The notes under the pieces were generated by a model that saw nothing but the letters and a program-made list of their open reading frames with translations, was not told where the DNA came from and did not search any database. Below are positions 8,679 through 16,704 of a stretch of DNA of 64,000 nucleotides, piece by piece. Position 1 is the first letter of the stretch. Each line of letters opens with the position of its first letter. Made by a program: the position numbers and the translations under genes. The DNA is from Pseudomonas sp. MWU16-30317. Lineage in GTDB: Bacteria; Pseudomonadota; Gammaproteobacteria; Pseudomonadales; Pseudomonadaceae. Location of the stretch: NCBI RefSeq assembly GCF_020515695.1, contig NZ_JAIWJA010000004.1:124001-188000 (forward strand), given 5' to 3'.

Positions 8679-9728
8679 ATGAAAAAAGCCAGCAGTCGCT
8701 TTGCCCGTCTTTCTCTTGCAATGCTGATGAGCGCCCCCCTCGCTCACGCCGCCGACCTGGTAGTTTCCAACTGGGATGGTTACATGGCCCCGGAGACCAC
8801 CGACAACTTCGAAAAACTCACCGGTGCCAAGGTCATTACCGATATCCATGCCACCAACGAGGAAATCCTCGCCAAGGTACTGGCTAACGGCGGTGAAGGC
8901 TTCGACGTACTCTTCGTTTCCTCGCCCGCCGCGGAGATCCTGCACAAAAAAGGCCTGCTGGCTGAGATCGATCCCACCAAGGTACCCAACCTCAAGAATC
9001 TCTACCCCGAGGCCACACGCCTCGAGTATGACCCTGGCAATCACTTCTCTGTGCCCTACGCCTGGGGCACCACCGGCATCTGCTACCGCGCTGACAAAGT
9101 GTCACCCGCGCCCGACAGCTGGAAACAACTGCTCAATCCCAGCGACGCACTCAAGGGCAAGGTGACCTTGCTGAGTACCGAGCGCTGGCTGATGGCGGCG
9201 GGTTTTCTGGCTAACGGGTGGGATGTGAACGACAGCAATCCGGCGCATATCAAAGCGGTGCGCGATCAATTGCTGAAAGCGCGCACGCGCATTCTGGGCT
9301 TCGATGACACCACCTTTCACGCCAAACTGGTGTCCGGCGAAACCTACATGGCCCATGCGTTCGATGGCTGGTGCAACTACGGCACGGCGGAAAATCCCGA
9401 CGTCAAGTTCGTAGTGCCCAAAGAGGGTTCCGACCTGTGGGTCGACACCATGGTGATCTTGAAGAACTCGAAGAATATCGATAAGGCCCAGGCCTTCGTC
9501 AACTTCATCCTGACGCCGAAAAATCACGTCTGGGTGGTCGAGAATGTCGACTACAAGATCCCCAACAGGGTCGCGATGGACGGTGTCGATCCGGCGTTGC
9601 TGGCCAAGTTTCCCAACTTGACCACAACACCGGCAGAACTTTTGAAGATGCATTTGCTACGCGATGTCAGTGATGCGACGCACCAGGCCTATACCGCAGC
9701 GGTGCGGGACGTGGTGACCGCGCCCTGA
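8679..9728 (+). CDS. Polyamine-type ABC transporter substrate-binding protein
   Basis: 349 residues with a cleavable signal peptide (MKKASSRFARLSLAMLMSA, cleavage near AHA-AD). The mature start ADLVVSNWDGYMAPETTDNF and the later SVPYAWGTTGICYRADKV resemble the PotD/PotF spermidine/putrescine-binding family. It would act in the periplasm. No permease or ATPase genes adjoin, so it is an orphan binding protein. Its stop codon is immediately followed, with no gap, by the stop of the convergent receiver gene. Ligand uncertain; related proteins bind other amines. Confidence 0.8.
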   Translation: MKKASSRFARLSLAMLMSAPLAHAADLVVSNWDGYMAPETTDNFEKLTGAKVITDIHATNEEILAKVLANGGEGFDVLFVSSPAAEILHKKGLLAEIDPTKVPNLKNLYPEATRLEYDPGNHFSVPYAWGTTGICYRADKVSPAPDSWKQLLNPSDALKGKVTLLSTERWLMAAGFLANGWDVNDSNPAHIKAVRDQLLKARTRILGFDDTTFHAKLVSGETYMAHAFDGWCNYGTAENPDVKFVVPKEGSDLWVDTMVILKNSKNIDKAQAFVNFILTPKNHVWVVENVDYKIPNRVAMDGVDPALLAKFPNLTTTPAELLKMHLLRDVSDATHQAYTAAVRDVVTAP

Positions 9729-10136
9729 TCAACTGGGATGCTGAATGCCAAGCGCCTTGTCGACTCCGTCGAGCATTTGCCCGATGGTCCAGGGTTTGCG
9801 CAGGAAAGTCACCGGATGCACGACCCCGGAGCTTTCCGGCGTTTCATGGCCGGACATTACCAGGATCGGCAACTCGGGCCATTTGTCGTGGCTGACATTG
9901 GCGAGCCCGGCACCGTCGATGCTGCCCGGCATGCGAATGTCGGTCAGCAGCAAGTCGAACTCTGCAGAACGTCTATTCAGTTCCTCGAGCGCCAAGTCTG
10001 CATTTTCCACCGCAAAGGTAGAAAACTTCTCCAACTCCAGCATCTCGCACACGAAGTCCCGAATGATCGGCTCGTCTTCAACGACCAATACCAATCCCCG
10101 GTGTTCGGGGGAGCGTTCCTTCAAGATTGCATTCAC
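9729..10136 (-). CDS. Single-domain response regulator receiver
   Basis: 135 residues, essentially a CheY-like receiver with no output domain. LVLVVEDEPIIRDF supplies the acidic pocket, Asp66 in LLLTDIRMPG is the likely phosphorylation site, and Lys in FLRKPW completes the set. No partner kinase adjoins. It could act as a phosphate shuttle or sink, or with a hybrid kinase elsewhere. Confidence 0.82.
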   Translation of the reverse strand: MNAILKERSPEHRGLVLVVEDEPIIRDFVCEMLELEKFSTFAVENADLALEELNRRSAEFDLLLTDIRMPGSIDGAGLANVSHDKWPELPILVMSGHETPESSGVVHPVTFLRKPWTIGQMLDGVDKALGIQHPS

Positions 10137-10267
10137 GTTCAGTTACCCGTAGTCAGTGGCGCCATCGAGCATTTTCAACAGCCTGTGCAAGATGTGAGCG
10201 ACTAAGAGCGACAAGATTCACTTTTGATACAACCGATTGTCTATTTGGCGATGGAAAAACTTGATTT

Positions 10268-10939
10268 TCAGGCTTTGCACAGGACGTAGACGCGCCACAA
10301 GGCGTAAAGCGGGAAGGCATCCAGACGCTCCTGCACGCGAAAACCGGCCTGGCGGAACTCGTCTTCGACCGTGGCACGGGGGATCACGAAACGGTGATGC
10401 TCGTCACGCTGCGGGCCCAGCAAGTGTCGGCGCTGCTCCAGACGCTTGCGTTTCCAAGACTTGAAGTTGCCATCGATCCACAGCGACACGATGAGCGTTT
10501 CGCGGGTTACACGGTGGAATTCCTTGAGCATTTTCAGGCGTTGTGCGGCATCGCCAACGCGATGCAGCATGCGCATGCTGAAGATGCTGTCGACGGCGTT
10601 GTCCGGCAGGTCGATGGCAAACGCCGAGGTCTGCAATGGCCGAATGCGCGCTGCCAGTTCGGCGGGCTGCAGGGCGCTGGCGGCCTCGATGCTGGCCGCC
10701 GAGCTGCCGGCAGCGATGATCACGCGGTTGGGTTTTTCGCCGAGCATGGGCCAGAAACGGCCATTACCGCAGGGCAGATCGAGGATCAGCCCCGGATCGC
10801 CCGCTCGCGACAGCGCTTTGCGGGCCAGTTGTTCGTCGCGGTGCTGCGACAGTCTGCGTGAGAGCGTTGCCTGATCTTTCATAAAATCGCGCGAGGCATG
10901 TTCCTGATCGTTTTGACGAGGTGTGATCGGGCCGCTCAT
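10268..10939 (-). CDS. Class I SAM-dependent methyltransferase
   Basis: 223 residues. LILDLPCGNGRFWPML (about residues 50-65) is motif I of SAM-dependent methyltransferases, and DNAVDSIFSMRMLHRVGD is the post-motif region of methyltransferase type 11 proteins. The ATG follows GGAGAG. Methyl acceptor unknown. It is followed by 131 bp of non-coding sequence before the orphan receiver, so it is probably monocistronic. Confidence 0.8.
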   Translation of the reverse strand: MSGPITPRQNDQEHASRDFMKDQATLSRRLSQHRDEQLARKALSRAGDPGLILDLPCGNGRFWPMLGEKPNRVIIAAGSSAASIEAASALQPAELAARIRPLQTSAFAIDLPDNAVDSIFSMRMLHRVGDAAQRLKMLKEFHRVTRETLIVSLWIDGNFKSWKRKRLEQRRHLLGPQRDEHHRFVIPRATVEDEFRQAGFRVQERLDAFPLYALWRVYVLCKA

Positions 10940-11046
10940 GGCGCTCTCCGGTTATGCATGAGCGATAGATTACCGCGTAAGTTGGCGCAGCATGGCCAAC
11001 CATTTGTGAAAAAACTGTCATGTTTTCTGGGGCTTGGGCGGTCGGA

Positions 11047-12345
11047 TCAGCCTTTTGCCAATGCCGGCAGATGAACGGCGCCCCATTCCACGCTAAAGCG
11101 ACAGCCATGGGGCTCACGGCTGGTGAGCGTCACATGCCAACCCTGGCTGTTACAGATCCGCTGCACCAGGGACAAGCCCAGGCCCAGGCCCTCGCCGCGC
11201 CGCTCGTCGCCGCGCACGAAAGGCTGGAACATGGCATTGCGTTTTTCCTCGGGGATGCCGATGCCGCTGTCCTCGACCATAAAGCCATGGGGTTGCAGCG
11301 TCAGGCGCACGAAGCCCTGGTCAGTGTAATGCCAGGCGTTGCGCAACAGGTTGCCCATCACCGAATACAGACAGGTGTGGTTGAACAGCGTGGGGCTGTC
11401 GACTTCGCACTCGTAGGAAAACTCCAGGCCCTTTTCGTTGATCTGCCGTCCCCAGATTTCCACCAGATCGTCGGCCACCTGATGCAGGGTCGCTTGCTGG
11501 CCGGAGCCGGCGGCAGGGTCGCTGGCGCGGGCCAATAGCAAAAAGGTTTCGATCAACTGGTGCATTTCGGCACTGGCGCGGGCGATACGTACCACCTGGC
11601 GCTGGGCACGAGGATCGATGTCAGGGTTATCGAGCAACGAGGTGCAGGCGTGCTGCAGGCCTTGCAGCGGGGTGCGCAATTCGTGGCTGACGTCGGCGGT
11701 GAACTGCTGCTCGCGGCCCAGCGCGGCGCGTAGTTTGCCCAGCGTCTGATCGAAGGCCACCGCCAGCTCGCCCACTTCATCGGCGGCGTAGTCGGTCGAC
11801 AGCGGCGACGCCAACGCAATGGTTTCGTCGCGCTGACGGATCTGCCGCGCCAGCAGGATCACCGGTGCCATGACTCGCCGGGCGAGCAAACGGCCGAGGA
11901 CCATCGCCAGCACCACGCTCAGGGCAAAACCGCCGACCACCACGGCAATCAGCAACTGCTCGCGATGCTCGACGCTCTGGCGATCGCGCAACAGCACGTA
12001 TTTGCGCCCGTCGACCTCGCCGACCATGGCGAAATACGGGTCCTGATTGAACACCGCGTCCTGAAAACCGATCGGCAGCGCGCGCAATTCGTCGGTCAGG
12101 GCCAGGTCCCGCGGACCGTTGTCGGCGAAGAACAGCTCGTCCTTCTCCGGGCGATGCACCCAGTCCTGCGCGTTGTCGACCTTGAGCAGGCGATTGAGGT
12201 TGCCGCCCATGCTGGCATCGGTCAGGCGGCGCTCGACCACGTGCACGGCGGCCACGATCCCGATAGCGAAAATACCCGCCACCACGGTGCTCATCAGCGC
12301 GAAGACAATGACAATGCGCTGCGCCAGGCTTTGTTTGAAATCCAT
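11047..12345 (-). CDS. Two-component sensor histidine kinase
   Basis: 432 residues from the ATG at 12345 (MDFKQSLAQRIVIVFALMS). It has an N-terminal membrane segment, a periplasmic sensor of about 120 residues, a second membrane segment, a HAMP linker, the H-box DVSHELRTPLQGL with His221 as phosphorylation site, and a catalytic ATPase domain (DSGIGIPEEKR; GLGLGLSLVQRI). It lies 104 bp downstream of its probable response regulator (12450-13151). Signal unknown. Confidence 0.87.
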   Translation of the reverse strand: MDFKQSLAQRIVIVFALMSTVVAGIFAIGIVAAVHVVERRLTDASMGGNLNRLLKVDNAQDWVHRPEKDELFFADNGPRDLALTDELRALPIGFQDAVFNQDPYFAMVGEVDGRKYVLLRDRQSVEHREQLLIAVVVGGFALSVVLAMVLGRLLARRVMAPVILLARQIRQRDETIALASPLSTDYAADEVGELAVAFDQTLGKLRAALGREQQFTADVSHELRTPLQGLQHACTSLLDNPDIDPRAQRQVVRIARASAEMHQLIETFLLLARASDPAAGSGQQATLHQVADDLVEIWGRQINEKGLEFSYECEVDSPTLFNHTCLYSVMGNLLRNAWHYTDQGFVRLTLQPHGFMVEDSGIGIPEEKRNAMFQPFVRGDERRGEGLGLGLSLVQRICNSQGWHVTLTSREPHGCRFSVEWGAVHLPALAKG

Positions 12346-12449
12346 GGTGATTCGGTGTTCCTTATGACAGACCAGAGGCAAAGCGTTGCAGAAGATAACC
12401 AGTTGTAGCGTGCAAGTCTTGCGACACGTACAGAAAGTCTCGCGCCTCG

Positions 12450-13151
12450 CTACGGGGTTGTTGATTTTCCGCCGTCGAAGCAGTAACCCGCGCCCGCTAT
12501 GGTGCGGATCAACGAATACTCAAAGCCTTCGTCAAGTTTGCGCCGCAAACGGTGGATGTGCTTGTCGATGACGTTGTCATTCGGGTCGAAGGCATAGTTC
12601 CACGCGCTGTCGAGCAGCATATCGCGCGTCACCACCTGGCCGCTGTGGCGCATGAGTTTCTCCAACAGCAGGGTCTCGCGATGCTGCAAGGTTATGACTC
12701 GGCCCTGACGCGTGGCCACCCGCGTGGCGCAATCCAGGCTCAACTCGCCCACCGTCAGGCGCCGAGGCTGATCCAGCGACTGGCCCTGTTGCTGGCGCCC
12801 CCGACACAACGCATCCAGGCGTGCCAGTACCTCGGCGAAGGCATACGGCTTGGCCAGGTAATCGTCACAGCCGGCCCGCAAGCCCTCGACGCGGTCCTGG
12901 GTCGAGCCTTGGGCACTGAGCATCAACACCGGCGTCGCCACCCCCTGCTCACGCAACCGCGCGATCACCTGCAGACCGTCGAGCCCCGGCAAGCGCCGAT
13001 CCACCACCAGCACGTCGTGGATCGCCTCCAGCGCCATGGCCAGCCCGCCGTGGCCATCCACGGCGACATCCACCACATGGCCACCTTCAGTCAACCCGCG
13101 CAACAGGTAATGGGCTGTCGGACCATCGTCTTCTATCACCAGCACGCGCAA
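12450..13151 (-). CDS. OmpR-family response regulator (TTG start)
   Basis: 233 residues. The frame is open far upstream, but GGAGGT lies 6 bases before a TTG at 13151-13149, and the receiver begins there (LRVLVIEDDGPTAHYLLRGL). Asp51 in VVDRRLPGLDG is the phosphoacceptor and Lys in YLAKPY is conserved. The C-terminal winged helix includes IDKHIHRLRRKLDEG. Paired with the kinase at 11047-12345 and divergent from a second OmpR-type regulator. Resembles heavy-metal or envelope-stress regulators in pattern only. Confidence 0.87.
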   Translation of the reverse strand: MRVLVIEDDGPTAHYLLRGLTEGGHVVDVAVDGHGGLAMALEAIHDVLVVDRRLPGLDGLQVIARLREQGVATPVLMLSAQGSTQDRVEGLRAGCDDYLAKPYAFAEVLARLDALCRGRQQQGQSLDQPRRLTVGELSLDCATRVATRQGRVITLQHRETLLLEKLMRHSGQVVTRDMLLDSAWNYAFDPNDNVIDKHIHRLRRKLDEGFEYSLIRTIAGAGYCFDGGKSTTP

Positions 13152-13281
13152 CCCGCACCTCCGCCACCGCGTGGCTAAACTTTTGTTTAGGCGACGACGA
13201 CATCTGCCACCCCCACCCCGTGGCACACTATGCCATGCAACTTCATTGTTAAAGCGCATCGTCAAGGAGGGGTGCACCGCC
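13152..13281. promoter_or_regulatory. Shared intergenic region of two divergent two-component systems
   Basis: 130 bp separating two divergent response regulator genes. It contains the inverted repeat CTAAAC-TTTT-GTTTAG (13175-13190), a candidate operator close to the TTG-started regulator. Promoters for both directions must lie here; none is near consensus. Confidence 0.45.
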
Positions 13282-13974
13282 ATGACCCACGTTCTGGTCG
13301 TCGAAGATGACTTCACCACCGCCCGCGAAATCGAGGCCGCCCTGCAGGATCACGGTTTCAGCGTCAGCCAGGTCGACAACGGCCGCGACGCGCTGGTCAG
13401 GGCTCTGAGTGAAAGTTTCGACCTCATCGTCCTTGATCGCATGCTCCACGGCGCCCTCGATGGCCTGGCCGTGCTCACCGCCCTGCGCGCTGCCGGGGTG
13501 GCCACCCCGGTGCTGATCCTCAGTGCCCTCAGCGCGCTGGACGAACGCGTGCGCGGTCTGCGTGCCGGCGGCGACGACTACCTGACCAAGCCGTTCGAGT
13601 TCATCGAGCTCACCGCGCGGTTGGACGCCCTCAACCGCCGCCGCATCGGCCCGCTGGCAACGCACAGTGAAAGCCGCCTGAAAGTCGGCCCGTTGGAGGT
13701 CGACCTGCTCAAGCGCAGCGTGCGCCGCGGCGAGCGAGTCATCGAATTGGTCCCGCGCGAGTACGCCCTGCTCGAGCACCTGATGCGCAACCCGGACCAG
13801 GTGGTGACCCGCACCATGCTGTTCGAAGCGGTGTGGAATTACAGCTACGACGAACGCACCAACGTCATCGAGGTGCACATCGGCCGCCTGCGCCGCAAGA
13901 TCGATGCCGAGCAAGAGCCGCCCATGTTGCACACGGTCAGGGGAGCCGGCTATGTACTCCGTGCGCCTGAGTGA
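13282..13974 (+). CDS. OmpR-family response regulator
   Basis: 230 residues; AAGGAGGGG precedes the ATG at 13282. Receiver domain with acidic pair EDD at 8-10, Asp52 in IVLDRMLHGALDG, and Lys in YLTKPF. C-terminal winged helix with NVIEVHIGRLRRKID. It overlaps the start of the kinase gene downstream by 23 bp, so the pair is translationally coupled. Regulated targets unknown. Confidence 0.88.
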   Translation: MTHVLVVEDDFTTAREIEAALQDHGFSVSQVDNGRDALVRALSESFDLIVLDRMLHGALDGLAVLTALRAAGVATPVLILSALSALDERVRGLRAGGDDYLTKPFEFIELTARLDALNRRRIGPLATHSESRLKVGPLEVDLLKRSVRRGERVIELVPREYALLEHLMRNPDQVVTRTMLFEAVWNYSYDERTNVIEVHIGRLRRKIDAEQEPPMLHTVRGAGYVLRAPE

Positions 13975-15319
13975 TATCCCGCGCACCATCAGTTTCCGCA
14001 CTGGGTTGATGTTCCTGGGCCTGTTCCTGTTCTCCTTTCTGGCGCTGTTCGGCTACATCTACTGGCAGACCACCGTGTACCTGCGCGCCGAAGCCGACGC
14101 CGCGCTGCATCGCCAGGCCGACAACCGCAGCCGCCTGAGCAGCGTCGACCGCCTGCAGGAAATCCTCGTGCACAACCGCCAGGACGCCGATCAACGCACC
14201 CCGCACTCGCTGTTCGATGCCGAAGGCAACCACTTGGCGGGGGCCGTCAAACAGCTGCCCGACACCAAGGTCTTCGATCGCCCCTCCGACTACAACTGGC
14301 ACAAGGCCGACGACCGCCACCGCCCGCTGCGCTTCATGCTGCACCGTCTGGACGACGGCAACATCCTCATGGTCGCCCAGGATGCCCACGACATTCATGA
14401 ATTCAACGAGCTGCTGGTGCGCGCGATGATTTCCGGCGGTGTGCTGTTGCTGCTGGTCGGCCTGGTGGGGTCGATCGCCTTGGGCTATTTCGCCCGTCGC
14501 CGCCTCGATTCACTCAGCCACTCGATCAGCGAAATCGTCAAAGGCGACCTGTCACGCCGGCTGCCCACCCGCGGCAACAACGATGACGTCGACCGTATCG
14601 CCATGGTGGTCAACGGCATGCTCGACGAGCTCGAACGCCTCATGAGCGAAGTCAAAGGCGTGTGCGACGACATCGCCCACGATCTGCGCACGCCCTTGAC
14701 CCGGCTGATGGCCGGCCTCGAGCGCGCCCAGCGCCGCGGGGTGACGGCCGACGACTATGCGCGCACCATCGATGCGGCGCTGAGCGAGGCCGGCGCGCTG
14801 CTGTCGACCTTCCGCGCACTGCTGCGCATATCCGAGATAGAGGACAGCGCCCGCCGCAGCCACTTCGCACCGGTGGACCTTAATCTTGTCGCTGCGGACG
14901 CCGCCGAGTTGTTCGAGCCCCTGGCCGAAGAGCGCGGCATCAGCCTCACCTATGCACCCTCGCCCAACACGCCGATGATCTCCGGCGACGCCCAGCTGTT
15001 GTTCGATGCGACCTGCAACCTGCTGGACAACGCCATCAAGTTCTCCCCGGACCAGGGCGCAGTGCACTTGAGCATCAGCGACGGCCCCGAGGGCGTCAGC
15101 CTGCACGTCAGCGATAACGGCCCGGGCATTGCCGAGGCCGAGCGCGAGGCCGTGCTGCGCCGCCTGTACCGCGCCGAAGCCAGCCGCCACACCCCTGGCA
15201 ATGGCCTGGGCTTGAGCATGGTCGCGGCGGTGGCGCGCCTGCATGACATGAGCCTGCGCATCGGCGACGCGCAACCCGGCTGCCTGGTTGAATTGCGGCT
15301 CAGGCCTGCACGCGGCTGA
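13952..15319 (+). CDS. Two-component sensor histidine kinase
   Basis: 455 residues from the ATG at 13952, which has AGGGGAG upstream inside the regulator gene. Two membrane segments (about 25-45 and 160-180) flank a periplasmic sensor. They are followed by HAMP, the H-box DDIAHDLRTPLTRL with His243, and the ATPase domain (DNGPGIAEAERE; GNGLGLSMVAAV). Partner of the overlapping response regulator. Ligand unknown. Confidence 0.87.
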   Translation: MYSVRLSDIPRTISFRTGLMFLGLFLFSFLALFGYIYWQTTVYLRAEADAALHRQADNRSRLSSVDRLQEILVHNRQDADQRTPHSLFDAEGNHLAGAVKQLPDTKVFDRPSDYNWHKADDRHRPLRFMLHRLDDGNILMVAQDAHDIHEFNELLVRAMISGGVLLLLVGLVGSIALGYFARRRLDSLSHSISEIVKGDLSRRLPTRGNNDDVDRIAMVVNGMLDELERLMSEVKGVCDDIAHDLRTPLTRLMAGLERAQRRGVTADDYARTIDAALSEAGALLSTFRALLRISEIEDSARRSHFAPVDLNLVAADAAELFEPLAEERGISLTYAPSPNTPMISGDAQLLFDATCNLLDNAIKFSPDQGAVHLSISDGPEGVSLHVSDNGPGIAEAEREAVLRRLYRAEASRHTPGNGLGLSMVAAVARLHDMSLRIGDAQPGCLVELRLRPARG

Positions 15320-15338
15320 TCAGCGGCCCCCATCGTCT

Positions 15339-15357
15339 TGTTGATGGCGCATCAACA
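15339..15357 (+). terminator. Hairpin after sensor kinase gene
   Basis: TGTTGATG and CATCAACA form a perfect 8-bp stem with a 3-base loop, 20 bp after the kinase stop. There is no T-run, so an intrinsic terminator is only possible. The rest of 15320-15610 shows nothing I can assign. Confidence 0.35.
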
Positions 15358-15610
15358 GGGTGCAGAACGACCACAACCGGTGCAGCGCCTCGTCGGCCAC
15401 CGGTCATCGAGCGCGATTACATTGAACGAATCGCCGCCAACCCCTCTCAACCACCTGAATATCGCCGACCGTCACGCTGAAATGAGCGCCTTTTGCCCTA
15501 CGGAAAGCGCCTGACCGGCCGATCTAGGGTTATGACGTGGGCGATGGCAAGTTTGGCTTGCGCCTTGCATATGACAGATTGATGAAGGTTTTATGACAGC
15601 AGGTGCACCC

Positions 15611-15967
15611 ATGAAGCAACGCGCCACTATTCTCTGCAAGCGCGATCAGGAAATCCTCTTTGTGCGCAAGCCCAAGGCCAAGTGGAACCTGCCCGGCGGC
15701 AAGGTCGAAGACGGCGAAACCCCCTTCGAAGCCGCATTGCGCGAACTCGCCGAAGAAACCGGCGTACTGGCGCCCAACCTTGACTTCATCGCCCTCTACG
15801 AAGGCAACAAGGTGTTGCATCACGTCTTCGCCATCGACGTGCCGAAATCCACCAAGGCCTCGGCGCAGAACGAAATCGCCAACTGCAAATGGCTGACCTG
15901 GAAAGAGCTAAACGACCGCGACCTCAATCCGTCGATCAAGGGCCTGGTGAAAGCGCTCGGGCGCTGA
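15611..15967 (+). CDS. Nudix hydrolase
   Basis: 118 residues from the ATG at 15611; an in-frame ATG 6 codons upstream is possible. The complete Nudix box is visible: GGKVEDGETPFEAALREL continuing AEETGV, with the REL-EE Glu residues that bind Mg. It hydrolyses a nucleoside diphosphate linked to some other moiety; the substrate is not predictable. Stands alone in its transcription unit. Confidence 0.85.
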   Translation: MKQRATILCKRDQEILFVRKPKAKWNLPGGKVEDGETPFEAALRELAEETGVLAPNLDFIALYEGNKVLHHVFAIDVPKSTKASAQNEIANCKWLTWKELNDRDLNPSIKGLVKALGR

Positions 15968-16027
15968 CCAAGGCGCCCTCCTGGCTGACGACCCAGCCAG
16001 CCGGAGTGCACCGGCCCTGACGAGCCC

Positions 16028-16342
16028 CTACGCCACCACCACCTCACTCATCTGAATCAACGGCACCAGGTCGGTATAGTTCTTGATATCGCCATTGACG
16101 ATATCGGAGTGTGGCCCCATGCCCGCCTGGAACGATTCCACCGAATCGCAATACAGATGGCAGGCCGCGATGTAGATCGGTGGCTCGCCGGCAATACCGT
16201 TGCCCAGGCCCTTCTCGATGCTGTAGCGCAACAGGCTGGCGCCCATGTACTGCTTGACCAGCGGCAAGTGGCTGTCTCGGTAATAGTCGTGGTCGAAACG
16301 GGCATCGGCCTGGTAGGGGTACAGCACGCTGACTTTGATCAC
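16028..16342 (-). CDS. EthD-like dimeric ferredoxin-fold protein
   Basis: 104 residues. MIKVSVLYPYQADARFDHDY followed by YRDSHLPLVKQYMG matches the EthD family pattern (small alpha/beta-barrel proteins, some involved in oxidation pathways). No catalytic role can be assigned. It is divergent from the giant adhesin-like gene and separated from it by 362 bp. Confidence 0.75.
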   Translation of the reverse strand: MIKVSVLYPYQADARFDHDYYRDSHLPLVKQYMGASLLRYSIEKGLGNGIAGEPPIYIAACHLYCDSVESFQAGMGPHSDIVNGDIKNYTDLVPLIQMSEVVVA

Positions 16343-16704
16343 GAAGCGGGTCCTCGACGTTTAAATTAGCGGCCAGTATGCAGCGACGCCATGCAGCACG
16401 CCAACTCCCTCCCCCCATATAGCCAATACATAGACCTGAGCGTAGCCAAATAGCCAATCAGTCTTGCGGCACCGTGCAGCTCATCCCCGCTGCCTTGACG
16501 CGTCACAGTGCCACTACTAGATTTGACGTCAACAAACAGTCAAAAAACGCTGTTTCGTCGGGCGCCAATGTTTCGTCGGACGGGCGGCGTCATCTTCCCG
16601 TTGTCATTGCCGATGGATAAGCAATGCCCTGGATAAAGTGCGTGAGAGCAAGCGCACCCAGAGGCGGGGAATATCAAGTCGTACGGCCGGAGGCCTGCCC
16701 GCAC
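16343..16704. promoter_or_regulatory. Regulatory region upstream of giant protein gene, with several repeats
   Basis: 362 bp without a gene. It contains two ATAGCCAAT copies (16419-16427 and 16450-16458, 31 bp apart) with a third TAGCCAA at 16443. There is a perfect palindrome TTGACGTCAA (16523-16532). Two direct repeats TGTTTCGTCGG start at 16551 and 16569, 18 bp apart. These are candidate operator sites for controlling the 18-kb gene; no promoter close to consensus was found. GGAGG lies 11-12 bases before the chosen ATG. Confidence 0.5.
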
